Part shown: piece by piece, positions 33,300 through 40,354 of the stretch
How the letters are laid out: each line of letters starts with the position of its first letter
How positions within the stretch are numbered: position 1 is the first letter of the stretch
Assembly: GCA_029782145.1 (NCBI GenBank)
Contig: JAKOVH010000016.1
Coordinates: 806,001-870,000 of the forward strand
Length of the DNA stretch: 64,000 nt
Direction: 5' to 3'
Source of the DNA: Actinomycetes bacterium
GTDB taxonomy: Bacteria; Actinomycetota; Acidimicrobiia; Acidimicrobiales; Acidimicrobilacustridaceae
The notes under the pieces: generated by a model
The model's input: the letters and a program-made list of their open reading frames with translations, nothing else
Database searches by the model: none
What the model was told of the DNA's origin: nothing
Program-made: the position numbers and the translations under genes

Positions 33300-34160
33300 A
33301 TGACCGGCACACGCGCCGGCGAGCTGCGCATCGAGGGCCTCCGGGCCGAGGTCGCCGGCCGCGAGATCCTGCACGGCATCGATCTGCACGTCCGCTCCGG
33401 CGAGGTCCACGCCGTGATGGGGCCCAACGGCTCGGGCAAGTCCACCCTCTCGCACGTGCTGATGGGCAAGCCCGGCTACACCGTCACCGGCGGCTCGGTC
33501 ACCCTCGATGGCGTCGAGCTGCTCTCGCTGCCCACGTGGCAGCGGGCCCAGGCCGGGTTGTTCCTCGCCATGCAGTACCCGGTCGAGGTGCCCGGCGTCA
33601 GCGTCGACGACCTGCTCACCGAGGCGTTGGCCGCGGCCGGGCGCGACGTCACCGTCGTGCACACCGAGGTCGCGGCCGAGGCCGAGCGCATCGGCCTGGC
33701 CACCCGGCTGCTCGACCGGCCCGTGAACGTCGACCTCTCCGGCGGCGAGAAGAAGCGCAACGAGACCCTGCAGCTCGCCGTGCTCAAGCCGCGCTTCGCC
33801 GTGCTCGACGAGCTCGACTCGGGCCTCGACGTCGACGCGCTGCGGGCCTGCGCCCGGCGGGTCGAGGCCGCCACCACCGAGTCGGACCTCGGCGTGCTGG
33901 CCATCACCCACTACCACCGGCTGCTCGACGAGCTGCGCCCCGACGTGGTGCACATCCTCGTGAAGGGCCGCATCGTCGCCACCGGCGGCCCCGAGCTGGC
34001 CGCCGAGCTGGAGCGCACCGGCTACGCGGCGTGGACCGACGAGGAGGCCGAGGCCCAGCCGGAGGCTCCGAAGGCGCGTGCGATCGACCCGTCGATGCAC
34101 CCGGGCGCCGGCGGCCCTGGCGGCATGTTCGGCGACCCCTTCGCCGACCCGCTGGCCTAG
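33300..34160 (+). CDS. sufC: SufC-type Fe-S assembly ATPase (paralogue 1, extended C-terminus)
   Basis: A 286-residue ABC ATPase. Walker A is GPNGSGKST (41-49), the signature LSGGEKKRNE starts at 146, and Walker B with D-loop is 'FAVLDELDSGLD' (166-177). The SufC-specific Lys-Lys-Arg-Asn after the signature and 'ITHYHRLLDELRPDVVHIL' are present. It differs from the second SufC at 48380 by an extra 35-residue Pro/Gly/Ala-rich tail after 'GYAAW' and by DELDSG instead of DETDSG. It is in the operon with sufD and the Rieske gene. Whether it is the SufBCD partner or a specialised paralogue cannot be told from sequence. Confidence 0.88.
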   Translation: MTGTRAGELRIEGLRAEVAGREILHGIDLHVRSGEVHAVMGPNGSGKSTLSHVLMGKPGYTVTGGSVTLDGVELLSLPTWQRAQAGLFLAMQYPVEVPGVSVDDLLTEALAAAGRDVTVVHTEVAAEAERIGLATRLLDRPVNVDLSGGEKKRNETLQLAVLKPRFAVLDELDSGLDVDALRACARRVEAATTESDLGVLAITHYHRLLDELRPDVVHILVKGRIVATGGPELAAELERTGYAAWTDEEAEAQPEAPKARAIDPSMHPGAGGPGGMFGDPFADPLA

Positions 34161-34199
34161 CCTCGACCGCACGCCGCGGGCGTGCCGGGGAGGGAACGC

Positions 34200-34715
34200 G
34201 TGGACCAGCACATCAGCACCGTGGGGCTCGGGCTCCTGGAACCGACCCTGGGGGCCGACGCCCGCGTCTTCCACGTCGGCTTCGTCGTGCCCGACCTGGA
34301 AGCGGCGGTGGCCTCGTTGGGCCCCGCGCTCGGGCTCAGCTTCACCACGCCGATGGAGCTGCCCGGCCTCGACGTGTTCAACGCCGACGGACCCACCAGC
34401 GTGCCGCTGCGGTTCGTGTACTCCACCCGCCCCATCCACGTGGAGATCATCGAGACCTCGCCGGGCTCGCTCTGGGACTTCGACGACCGCCAGCGCGGCC
34501 ACCACCTGGGCGTGTGGTCCGACGACGTCGCCGCCGAGGCCGACCGCCTCGAGGCCCTCGGATTCCCCCGCCTGTGGTGGGCCACCAACGCCACCGGCGG
34601 CCTCACGTTCAGCTACCACCAGACCCCGTTCGGCTTCTACATCGAGCTGGTCGACACCGTGGCCAAGGCGTTCTACCCGGACTGGTTCCGGGCGTCCGAC
34701 CCGGGGTTGGCCTGA
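34200..34715 (+). CDS. VOC family protein
   Basis: A 171-residue glyoxalase/bleomycin-resistance-fold protein: 'VFHVGFVVPDLEAAVASLGPALGL' (module 1), 'GHHLGVWSDDVAAEADRLEALGF' (module 2), ending 'PFGFYIELVDTVAKAFYPDWF'. Candidate metal ligands are the His in 'FHVGF', the second His of 'RGHHLG' and the Glu in 'YIELVD'. Substrate unknown. The GTG at 34200 follows a strong GGGGAGGGA site; the same-frame GTG at 34182 overlaps that site and is less likely. Confidence 0.78.
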   Translation: MDQHISTVGLGLLEPTLGADARVFHVGFVVPDLEAAVASLGPALGLSFTTPMELPGLDVFNADGPTSVPLRFVYSTRPIHVEIIETSPGSLWDFDDRQRGHHLGVWSDDVAAEADRLEALGFPRLWWATNATGGLTFSYHQTPFGFYIELVDTVAKAFYPDWFRASDPGLA

Positions 34716-34758
34716 AGCGCCGGGGAGTGGCCCGGGCCACGAGCCGAGAGGAGCGACG

Positions 34759-35061
34759 ATGCCCAAGGAGACCGCACTCGACGACGCCGAGGTGGCGGCA
34801 CGGATGGCCGAGCTCTCCCGGTGGGAGCTGGTCGACGGCCGGCTGCACCGGGAGCTGCGCTTCGCCGACTTCGCCGAGGCCTTCGCCTTCATGACCCGGG
34901 TGGCGCTGGCGGCGGAGAAGCTCGACCACCACCCCGACTGGTCGAACTCCTGGAACCGGGTGGTGATCGACATCGTCAGCCACGCCGCCGGAGGCCTCAC
35001 CCCGCTGTGCTTCGAGCTGGCCCACCGGGTCGACGCCGCCGCCGACGGCGCGTCCCGCTGA
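34759..35061 (+). CDS. 4a-hydroxytetrahydrobiopterin (pterin-4-alpha-carbinolamine) dehydratase
   Basis: A 100-residue PCD/DCoH-fold enzyme. The active-site signature is 'EKLDHHPDWSNSWNRVVIDI' followed by 'VSHAAGGLTPLCFELAHRVD', with the His-His-Pro and the downstream His conserved. It dehydrates 4a-hydroxytetrahydropterin, recycling the cofactor of aromatic amino-acid hydroxylases, or acts in molybdopterin-related pterin metabolism. No hydroxylase gene is nearby. The ATG has a GAGAGGAGCG site. It lies 43 bases after the VOC gene and 10 bases before the next gene. Confidence 0.88.
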   Translation: MPKETALDDAEVAARMAELSRWELVDGRLHRELRFADFAEAFAFMTRVALAAEKLDHHPDWSNSWNRVVIDIVSHAAGGLTPLCFELAHRVDAAADGASR

Positions 35062-35071
35062 CGGTCGTCGC

Positions 35072-36238
35072 GTGAGCCAGGAGGGGGTGCGGCCGGCCTC
35101 GGCCGGCGGCCTGCCCGTCAGCGGCACGTGCCACCCGGCGTTCGCGCCCGTGCGCCGGGCGTTCGTCGAGAACTTCACCCAACGGGGCGAGGTCGGTGCC
35201 GCGGTGTCCGTCGTGGTCGGCGGCGAGACGGTGGTCGACCTGGTGGGCGGCTGGCGCGACGCCGGACGCACCTCGCCGTGGCAGGCCGACACGATCTGCG
35301 GCTTCTACTCGGTGGGCAAGGCGCTGCTCGCCCTGCTGTTGCTGCAGCTGGTCGACGCCGGGCGGATCGGCCTCGACGACCCCATCGCCTCGGTGTGGCC
35401 CGAGTTCGCCGCCGGCGGCAAGGAGGCCGCCACCGTCCGCCACGCCCTGTGCCACCGGGCCGGCGTGCCCGCCATCCGTGAGCCCCTGACCGACGACGAG
35501 CTGTTCGACTGGGACCGCATGACCGGGGCCCTCGCCGCCACCGAGCCGTGGTGGCCGCCCGGTGAGCGCCACGCCTACCACACCAACACCTTCGGCCACC
35601 TCGTGGGCGAGCTGGTCCGCCGGGTCGGCGGTGCGATGCCGGGCGAGGAGCTGCGGTCGCTGGCGACATCCCTGGGCGCGGACGTGTGGTTCGGCGTGCC
35701 CGCCGACGAGCAGGCTCGCTGCGCCGAGGTCATCTGGGCCTCCGCCGCGGAGCCGCCCGCGTTCGACGCCTCGCAGCTCTCGGGCGACCTGCTGATGAAC
35801 GCGCTGGCCCACTTCAACCCGCCTGGCTACTCGTCGGTGGGGCTGGTGAACACCGATCGGTGGAGGGCGCTGCCGCTCGGGTCGACAGCCGGCCAGGGGT
35901 CGGCGTCGGGGATCGCCCGCGTCTACGCCCAGCTGGCCGTACCGGGGCGCCTCCTGTCCGAGGACCTGCAGCGCGAGGCGACCGGGGTGCAGTCCAGCGG
36001 TTGGTGCCCGGTGCTGGAGGACGACGTGAGCTTCGGCCTCGGCTTCACGCCCACCACGCCACGGCGCCCGCTGGGACCGAACCCCGGCAGCTTCGGGCAC
36101 TTCGGCACCGGGGGAGCGCTCGGGTTCGCCGATCCCACGGCCGAGGTGGGCTTCGGCTACGTGATGAACCACGTGATCCCGCGGTGGCAGAGCAGCCGCA
36201 ACCGGGCGCTGATCGACGCCGTCTACGCGTCGTTCTGA
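35072..36238 (+). CDS. Serine hydrolase, beta-lactamase / family VIII esterase type
   Basis: A 388-residue penicillin-binding-protein-fold hydrolase. The catalytic SxxK is Ser80-Val-Gly-Lys83 ('GFYSVGKALLALLLL'), the Tyr motif is 'YHTNTFGHLVGEL' (Tyr near 169), and the third motif is around 'GHFGTGGALGF'. The YHTNTFG form is typical of EstB/family VIII esterases and CubicO-type proteins rather than true class C beta-lactamases. No signal peptide, so an intracellular esterase is more likely than antibiotic resistance. The gene ends with a 16-base overlap against the convergent gene. Confidence 0.83.
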   Translation: MSQEGVRPASAGGLPVSGTCHPAFAPVRRAFVENFTQRGEVGAAVSVVVGGETVVDLVGGWRDAGRTSPWQADTICGFYSVGKALLALLLLQLVDAGRIGLDDPIASVWPEFAAGGKEAATVRHALCHRAGVPAIREPLTDDELFDWDRMTGALAATEPWWPPGERHAYHTNTFGHLVGELVRRVGGAMPGEELRSLATSLGADVWFGVPADEQARCAEVIWASAAEPPAFDASQLSGDLLMNALAHFNPPGYSSVGLVNTDRWRALPLGSTAGQGSASGIARVYAQLAVPGRLLSEDLQREATGVQSSGWCPVLEDDVSFGLGFTPTTPRRPLGPNPGSFGHFGTGGALGFADPTAEVGFGYVMNHVIPRWQSSRNRALIDAVYASF

Positions 36239-37140
36239 GGGGGTGGTGCGGGTGGGAGCTCGCCGCCCCGTCGCAGCCGGTGGCGGGAGGCCTTCACCAC
36301 GCCCCAGGTGGCCAGGCCGCCTTCGATGAGGGCGGGGCCGATCACCGTGGCCAGCGACGCCACCCGCAACCCGACGCGGCGTTCCAGGGTGGCGGCCACG
36401 CGGGGCAGGGCGGCGGTGCGGAGCACGGCGGCCGTCTCGCTCCGGCCTCGGCCGAGGATCCCGCCAGCGGAGAGCGCGGCCAGCTCGTCGAGCACGTCCC
36501 CGACCGACGGCTCGTGGCCGTGGGCCCGGAACTTGGTGACGAGCACCGACGACTGGGCGTAGGTCTCGGCCGCTTCGATGACGACCGACAGGGCGAGGGC
36601 CGCCGGCACGGCTGTCGTTCCGGCCAGCGCCGACTCGGCGAGCCCGCCCGCCACGGCCGCACCCACCACCACCGCCGGGCGGCGCAACGGTCGGCGCAGG
36701 GCCAGCCCCGGCACGAACGCGGCCAGGGCGGACGCGGCGTCGGGAACGATGTCTCGGGTGAACGACGACGACACCTCCCGCCGGACCCTGGCCGCGTCGG
36801 CCACGCCGCGCACCCGGTCGAAGCGGCGGTCGCCGCTCTCGGGCGCGTGGCGCAGCTCGTCGGCGTAGAGCTCGGCCGCCTCGTCGGCGATGGCCGCAGC
36901 GAGGGCCACGAACACCTCGGCCACGTCGTCGTCGAACCCGAAGCGGGCGGTGGCCCGGCGGGTGAGCGTGGCGGCCTGGACGGCAGCCGGCCCGAGCGGC
37001 CGGTCGCGCCGGCGCAGCCGGGTGGCGACCCGGGCCAGGAAGGCGCCGGCCCGTCGCTGCCCGGCGTCGCCCTGCTCGAGGGCGGTGGCCAGCTCGGCCC
37101 GCACGCTGCCGACGTCGCCGGCTCCGGAGCGCTCCACCAT
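36223..37140 (-). CDS. Hypothetical protein with hydrophobic C-terminal half
   Basis: A 305-residue protein I do not recognise. The N-terminal half is Arg/Ala-rich and helical ('QRRAGAFLARVATRLRRRDR'), and the C-terminal half has several hydrophobic Ala/Gly/Val stretches ('VVVGAAVAGGLAESALAGTT', 'LSVVIEAAETYAQSSVLVTK') that may associate with the membrane. The ATG at 37140 is 7 bases after a TAGCCT box, and the upstream part of the open frame lacks support. Its stop lies inside the convergent serine-hydrolase gene. Function unknown. Confidence 0.55.
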   Translation of the reverse strand: MVERSGAGDVGSVRAELATALEQGDAGQRRAGAFLARVATRLRRRDRPLGPAAVQAATLTRRATARFGFDDDVAEVFVALAAAIADEAAELYADELRHAPESGDRRFDRVRGVADAARVRREVSSSFTRDIVPDAASALAAFVPGLALRRPLRRPAVVVGAAVAGGLAESALAGTTAVPAALALSVVIEAAETYAQSSVLVTKFRAHGHEPSVGDVLDELAALSAGGILGRGRSETAAVLRTAALPRVAATLERRVGLRVASLATVIGPALIEGGLATWGVVKASRHRLRRGGELPPAPPPQNDA

Positions 37141-37147
37141 GGAAGGG

Positions 37148-37153
37148 AGGCTA
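37148..37153 (-). promoter_or_regulatory. -10 box of leaderless gene at 37140
   Basis: TAGCCT lies 7 bases before the ATG at 37140 on the minus strand. Confidence 0.4.
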
Positions 37154-37208
37154 CGGGAGCGGGAAGGGAAGCCGGCGGTCGGGGTCACCGGGCGGCCCGG
37201 ACTCGACG

Positions 37209-37240
37209 GCGAAAACTCCAACAAATACTTGTGTTTTCGC
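37209..37240. promoter_or_regulatory. AT-rich inverted repeat upstream of the DUF222-HNH gene
   Basis: GCGAAAAC (37209-37216) pairs with GTTTTCGC (37233-37240); within it ACAA (37221-37224) pairs with TTGT (37229-37232) around ATAC. The stretch is clearly AT-richer than its surroundings and precedes the -10 box at 37265. It could be an operator or structured element. Confidence 0.5.
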
Positions 37241-37264
37241 GTTGTAGGCCGAACTGGTGCGCGC

Positions 37265-37270
37265 TAGCAT
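37265..37270 (+). promoter_or_regulatory. -10 box of leaderless DUF222-HNH gene
   Basis: TAGCAT lies 6 bases before the ATG at 37277. Confidence 0.45.
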
Positions 37271-37276
37271 GGCGGC

Positions 37277-38761
37277 ATGTCGCCGGCGGGTTTCGACGAG
37301 CTGGAGGAGGCCATCGACCACCTCGCGGTGCCCGCCCACGGCGACGCCATCGTGGAGGGTCGAGCGCTGCTCGACCGGCTGACGTCGAAGCTGGCGGAGG
37401 CCGAGGCCGCCTACGCCGCGTCGGGCGGCTGGGAGGTCGACGGGTTCGGCTCGATGGCGGCCTTCCTGCGGCACCGCACCGGCATGCGTGGCGTCCAGGC
37501 GCGGCAGGTGGCCCAGCGGGCGCGGCGCATGGCCGACTGGCCCGAGGTGCTGGCGGCGTGGCAGGCCGGGCGCCTGCGAGCCGCCCACGTCGACGCCACC
37601 GCCGCTGTCGTGCCCGAGCGCCACGTCGAGCGCTTCGCCGCCACGGTGGCGGAGAACATCGAGATCCTGGCGCCCCTCGGAGGCGACGACGCCCGCGCCG
37701 CGCTGCGGTCGTGGGTCGACCATGCCGACGCCCTCGCCGAGCGCGAAGCCGTCGAGGCCGGTGGGGAGGCGCAGGACCCGCCGGTGGAGCGCGACCTGCA
37801 CCTGTCGCGCACGCTCGACGACGTGGTGGCCGTCGACGGGCAGCTCGACCGTGACTCGGGGGCCATCGTCCTCGACGCGGTGCGCGCCGCCCTCACCAAG
37901 GACCCCGCCGGGGTGCGACGCACGCCGGCCCAACGCCGGGCCGACGCGCTGGTCGACATCTGCCGCTTCTACCTCGCCCACCACGAGCAGCCACCCGGCT
38001 CGCGCCGGCCCGACCGGGTGAGCGTGGTGTGCGACCTCGTCGACCTCTACCGCGTCGCCCTGCGCGGCGCCGGCGTGCGCACCGCCGCCCAGCTCGACAT
38101 CTTCCTGCGAGAGCTGCCCGAGCTCGGCGCGCTCGAGCGGGGCCTGTTCGTGGAGGCCTTCGACGGCGCCGGCAGCGCGGCGCGCACGCTCACCGGCAAC
38201 CCGATCAGCGACGGGCTGCTCGCCTGCGTCAGCGACGGCGGGGTCCTCGAACGGCTCCTGACCGCCGACTCCCAGGTGATCGACATGGGCCGCTCCGTCC
38301 GCACCGCCACCGACGCCCAGCGGCGGGCGGCCATGGTCCGCGACGGCGGCTGCCGCCGCCCCGGTTGCGACTGCACCGACCTGGGGCGCCTGCACGTCCA
38401 CCACGTGCGGCCCTGGGAGCTCGGTGGCCACACCGACGTCGACCAGATGGCCACGGTCTGCGATCACGACCACCTCGACGGCCACCGCCGGGGGCTGACC
38501 GACCGGCTCGAGCCGGACGGCACCTACACGGTGGTAGCGGCCGACGGCACCGAGCACTCGACCCGCCCGCGAGGCGTCGACCCGCCGCCCCGGCTGGCGC
38601 TGGCCACCACCGCCGAGCCGGCCCCGCCCCTCCCGTTCGACCCCGTGCCGGTCGAGCGCGGCCCCGACCCCGACGAGGACCCCGCCGAGATCGAGCGGCA
38701 GCACGCCGCCGTGCGGGAACGGGTCGCCCAGCTCAAGCGGGAGCTCGGCCGGGCGGCCTGA
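37277..38761 (+). CDS. DUF222 / 13E12-type HNH endonuclease-domain protein
   Basis: A 494-residue protein of the actinobacterial 13E12 repeat family. The N-terminal two thirds is the helical DUF222 domain ('MAAFLRHRTGMRGVQARQVAQRARRM', 'AWQAGRLRAAHVDATA'). The HNH nuclease motif is near residues 355-400: 'RDGGCRRPGCDCTDLGRLHVHHVRPWELGGHTDVDQMATVCDHDH', with paired Cys zinc ligands and the His-His dyad. These genes are multicopy in many actinobacteria and their role is unknown; defence, repair and selfish mobility have all been suggested. A Pro-rich linker and Glu/Arg-rich tail follow the HNH domain. Confidence 0.88.
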   Translation: MSPAGFDELEEAIDHLAVPAHGDAIVEGRALLDRLTSKLAEAEAAYAASGGWEVDGFGSMAAFLRHRTGMRGVQARQVAQRARRMADWPEVLAAWQAGRLRAAHVDATAAVVPERHVERFAATVAENIEILAPLGGDDARAALRSWVDHADALAEREAVEAGGEAQDPPVERDLHLSRTLDDVVAVDGQLDRDSGAIVLDAVRAALTKDPAGVRRTPAQRRADALVDICRFYLAHHEQPPGSRRPDRVSVVCDLVDLYRVALRGAGVRTAAQLDIFLRELPELGALERGLFVEAFDGAGSAARTLTGNPISDGLLACVSDGGVLERLLTADSQVIDMGRSVRTATDAQRRAAMVRDGGCRRPGCDCTDLGRLHVHHVRPWELGGHTDVDQMATVCDHDHLDGHRRGLTDRLEPDGTYTVVAADGTEHSTRPRGVDPPPRLALATTAEPAPPLPFDPVPVERGPDPDEDPAEIERQHAAVRERVAQLKRELGRAA

Positions 38762-38828
38762 CCGTCGGTCCGACCCGGCGACCGTGCCGCCGCTGGGCGA
38801 ACCGAGGGCCCGATCGGAGGACCGTCGC

Positions 38829-38834
38829 TACGAT
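38829..38834 (+). promoter_or_regulatory. -10 box of leaderless epoxide hydrolase gene
   Basis: TACGAT lies 7 bases before the GTG at 38842. Confidence 0.45.
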
Positions 38835-38841
38835 CCGCGGC

Positions 38842-40002
38842 GTGCTGAGCTTCGAGCCGTTCACGGTGCACGTGCCCGACGAGGTCCTCGACGACCTACG
38901 CGACCGGCTGCGTCGCACCCGCTTCCCGAACGCGATCGACGGCATCGGCTGGGAGCAGGGGACCGACCTCGCCTACCTGCAGGAGCTCGTCGCCTACTGG
39001 ACCGACGGGTTCGACTGGCGAGCGCAGGAGGCGCGCATCAACGCCTTCGACCAGCTCACCACCGAGGTCGACGGGCAGCGCATCCACCTCGTCCACGCCC
39101 GCTCGCCGGAGCCAGGGGCAACACCGCTGCTGCTGGTGCACGGCTGGCCCGGCTCGATCGTGGAGTTCCTCGACGTGCTCGGCCCGCTCACCGACCCGGC
39201 GGCCCACGGGGGCGATCCGGCCGACGCCTTCCACGTCGTGGCGCCGTCGTTGCCCGGCTACACGTTTTCCGGGCCCACGCAGGAACGGGGCTGGAACCCG
39301 AGACGCCTCGCCGCGGCGTTCGTCGACGTGATGGCGGCGCTGGGCTACGAGCGCTTCGGCGCCCAGGGCGGCGACTGGGGTTCGATCGTGTGCGCCAACG
39401 TCGCCGATCTGGCTCCCGAGCACGTCGTGGGGCTGCACCTGAACTTCGTGGTGGCCCGCCCGCCGGCGGGGGAGCAGCTCGAGCTCTCGGACGCCGACCG
39501 AGCGGGGCTCGAGCGCATGCAGGAGTTCCGCCGCACCGGTAGCGGCTACCAGGAGATCCAGGGCACGCGGCCCCAGAGCCTCGGCTACGGCCTGGAGGAC
39601 TCGCCGGCCGGCCTGGCCGGCTGGATCGTCGAGAAGTTCCGGGCCTGGAGCGACTGCGACGGCGACGTCGAGCGCTCGTTCACCAAGGACCAGCTCCTCA
39701 CCAACGTCACCGCCTACTGGGCCACGGCCACGGCCACCTCGTCGACGCGCCTCTACTGGGAGATGCGCCAGGCGGGCGCGTCGGCCCTGCCAGCCGGTCG
39801 CATCGAGGTGCCCACCGGCATCGCCAACTTCGCCGGCGAGATCACCCGCATGCCCCGCGCGTGGGTGGAGGCGAGCTACGACGTGCAGCGCTGGACCGAC
39901 ATCCCTCGGGGCGGCCACTTCGCCGCCATGGAGGTCCCCGACCTCTTCGTCGACGAGGTCCGCGCTTTCTTCCGTGCCCCGCGTCGCCTTCATTCTCGGT
40001 GA
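38842..40002 (+). CDS. Epoxide hydrolase (EHN-domain alpha/beta hydrolase)
   Basis: A 386-residue microsomal-type epoxide hydrolase. The N-terminal EHN region ('FTVHVPDEVLDDLRDRLRRTRFP', 'WRAQEARINAFDQLTTEVDGQRIHLVHAR') precedes the hydrolase core. HGWPGS is the oxyanion motif, the nucleophile is Asp178 in GGDWGS, and 'RGGHFAAMEVPDLF' holds the general-base His. Such enzymes open epoxides to diols. No signal peptide. The GTG start fits a leaderless transcript. A hairpin overlaps the stop region. Confidence 0.9.
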   Translation: MLSFEPFTVHVPDEVLDDLRDRLRRTRFPNAIDGIGWEQGTDLAYLQELVAYWTDGFDWRAQEARINAFDQLTTEVDGQRIHLVHARSPEPGATPLLLVHGWPGSIVEFLDVLGPLTDPAAHGGDPADAFHVVAPSLPGYTFSGPTQERGWNPRRLAAAFVDVMAALGYERFGAQGGDWGSIVCANVADLAPEHVVGLHLNFVVARPPAGEQLELSDADRAGLERMQEFRRTGSGYQEIQGTRPQSLGYGLEDSPAGLAGWIVEKFRAWSDCDGDVERSFTKDQLLTNVTAYWATATATSSTRLYWEMRQAGASALPAGRIEVPTGIANFAGEITRMPRAWVEASYDVQRWTDIPRGGHFAAMEVPDLFVDEVRAFFRAPRRLHSR

Positions 40003-40037
40003 TCGGTGAACGGAAACCTCCGGTTCACTGATCGCCG
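39997..40037. terminator. Imperfect hairpin between epoxide hydrolase and immunity gene
   Basis: CGGTGATCGGTGAACGG (39997-40013) and its imperfect complement at 40020-40037 flank a 6-base loop, between two convergent genes. Probable bidirectional terminator; the composition becomes markedly AT-richer just after it. Confidence 0.55.
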
Positions 40038-40058
40038 TACGGTGAGGTATCGGGGTTC

Positions 40059-40334
40059 TTAGCTATGGGGGTTGGCTAGTATCGTCTGGAAGGTTTCGGA
40101 AATAGAATCGAAGTACTGGACCTTGAAGTCCGGTCCGACCTCGGATGCAACTTCTTCAGCAAGCTGCCAGCCTCGCCGATTCCATGCTGAGCGCTGAGAT
40201 TCAGTCCACTGTCCGACAACGGCTGGACTGTACGCCTGTCCCCATTCTATTAGTCGGCTCTTGAGGTCGGGAGACAGGTGCACGTCTGCCGCATCTTCGT
40301 CCGTCCACAGGGGGAATGCATAGTAATCAGCCAT
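40059..40334 (-). CDS. Putative immunity protein for the adjacent Rhs toxin
   Basis: A 91-residue protein with a charged, mixed alpha/beta look ('MADYYAFPLWTDEDAADVHL', 'LAEEVASEVGPDFKVQYFD'). It resembles small proteins often encoded beside polymorphic-toxin genes in actinobacteria. It lies immediately downstream of the Rhs gene on the same strand, 20 bases after its stop, and shares the unusually low GC of the toxin-encoding end. I use the ATG at 40334; an in-frame GTG at 40358 overlapping the Rhs stop (GTGA) is an alternative that would couple translation. Immunity function is inferred from position and composition. Confidence 0.65.
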   Translation of the reverse strand: MADYYAFPLWTDEDAADVHLSPDLKSRLIEWGQAYSPAVVGQWTESQRSAWNRRGWQLAEEVASEVGPDFKVQYFDSISETFQTILANPHS

Positions 40335-40354
40335 GACTCTTAGAACCCGCGGGC

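Noticed and set aside
35072-36238. Class C beta-lactamase (antibiotic resistance)
   Set aside because: There is no signal peptide and the Tyr motif is of the YHTNTFG esterase type, so an intracellular esterase-like hydrolase is more likely.
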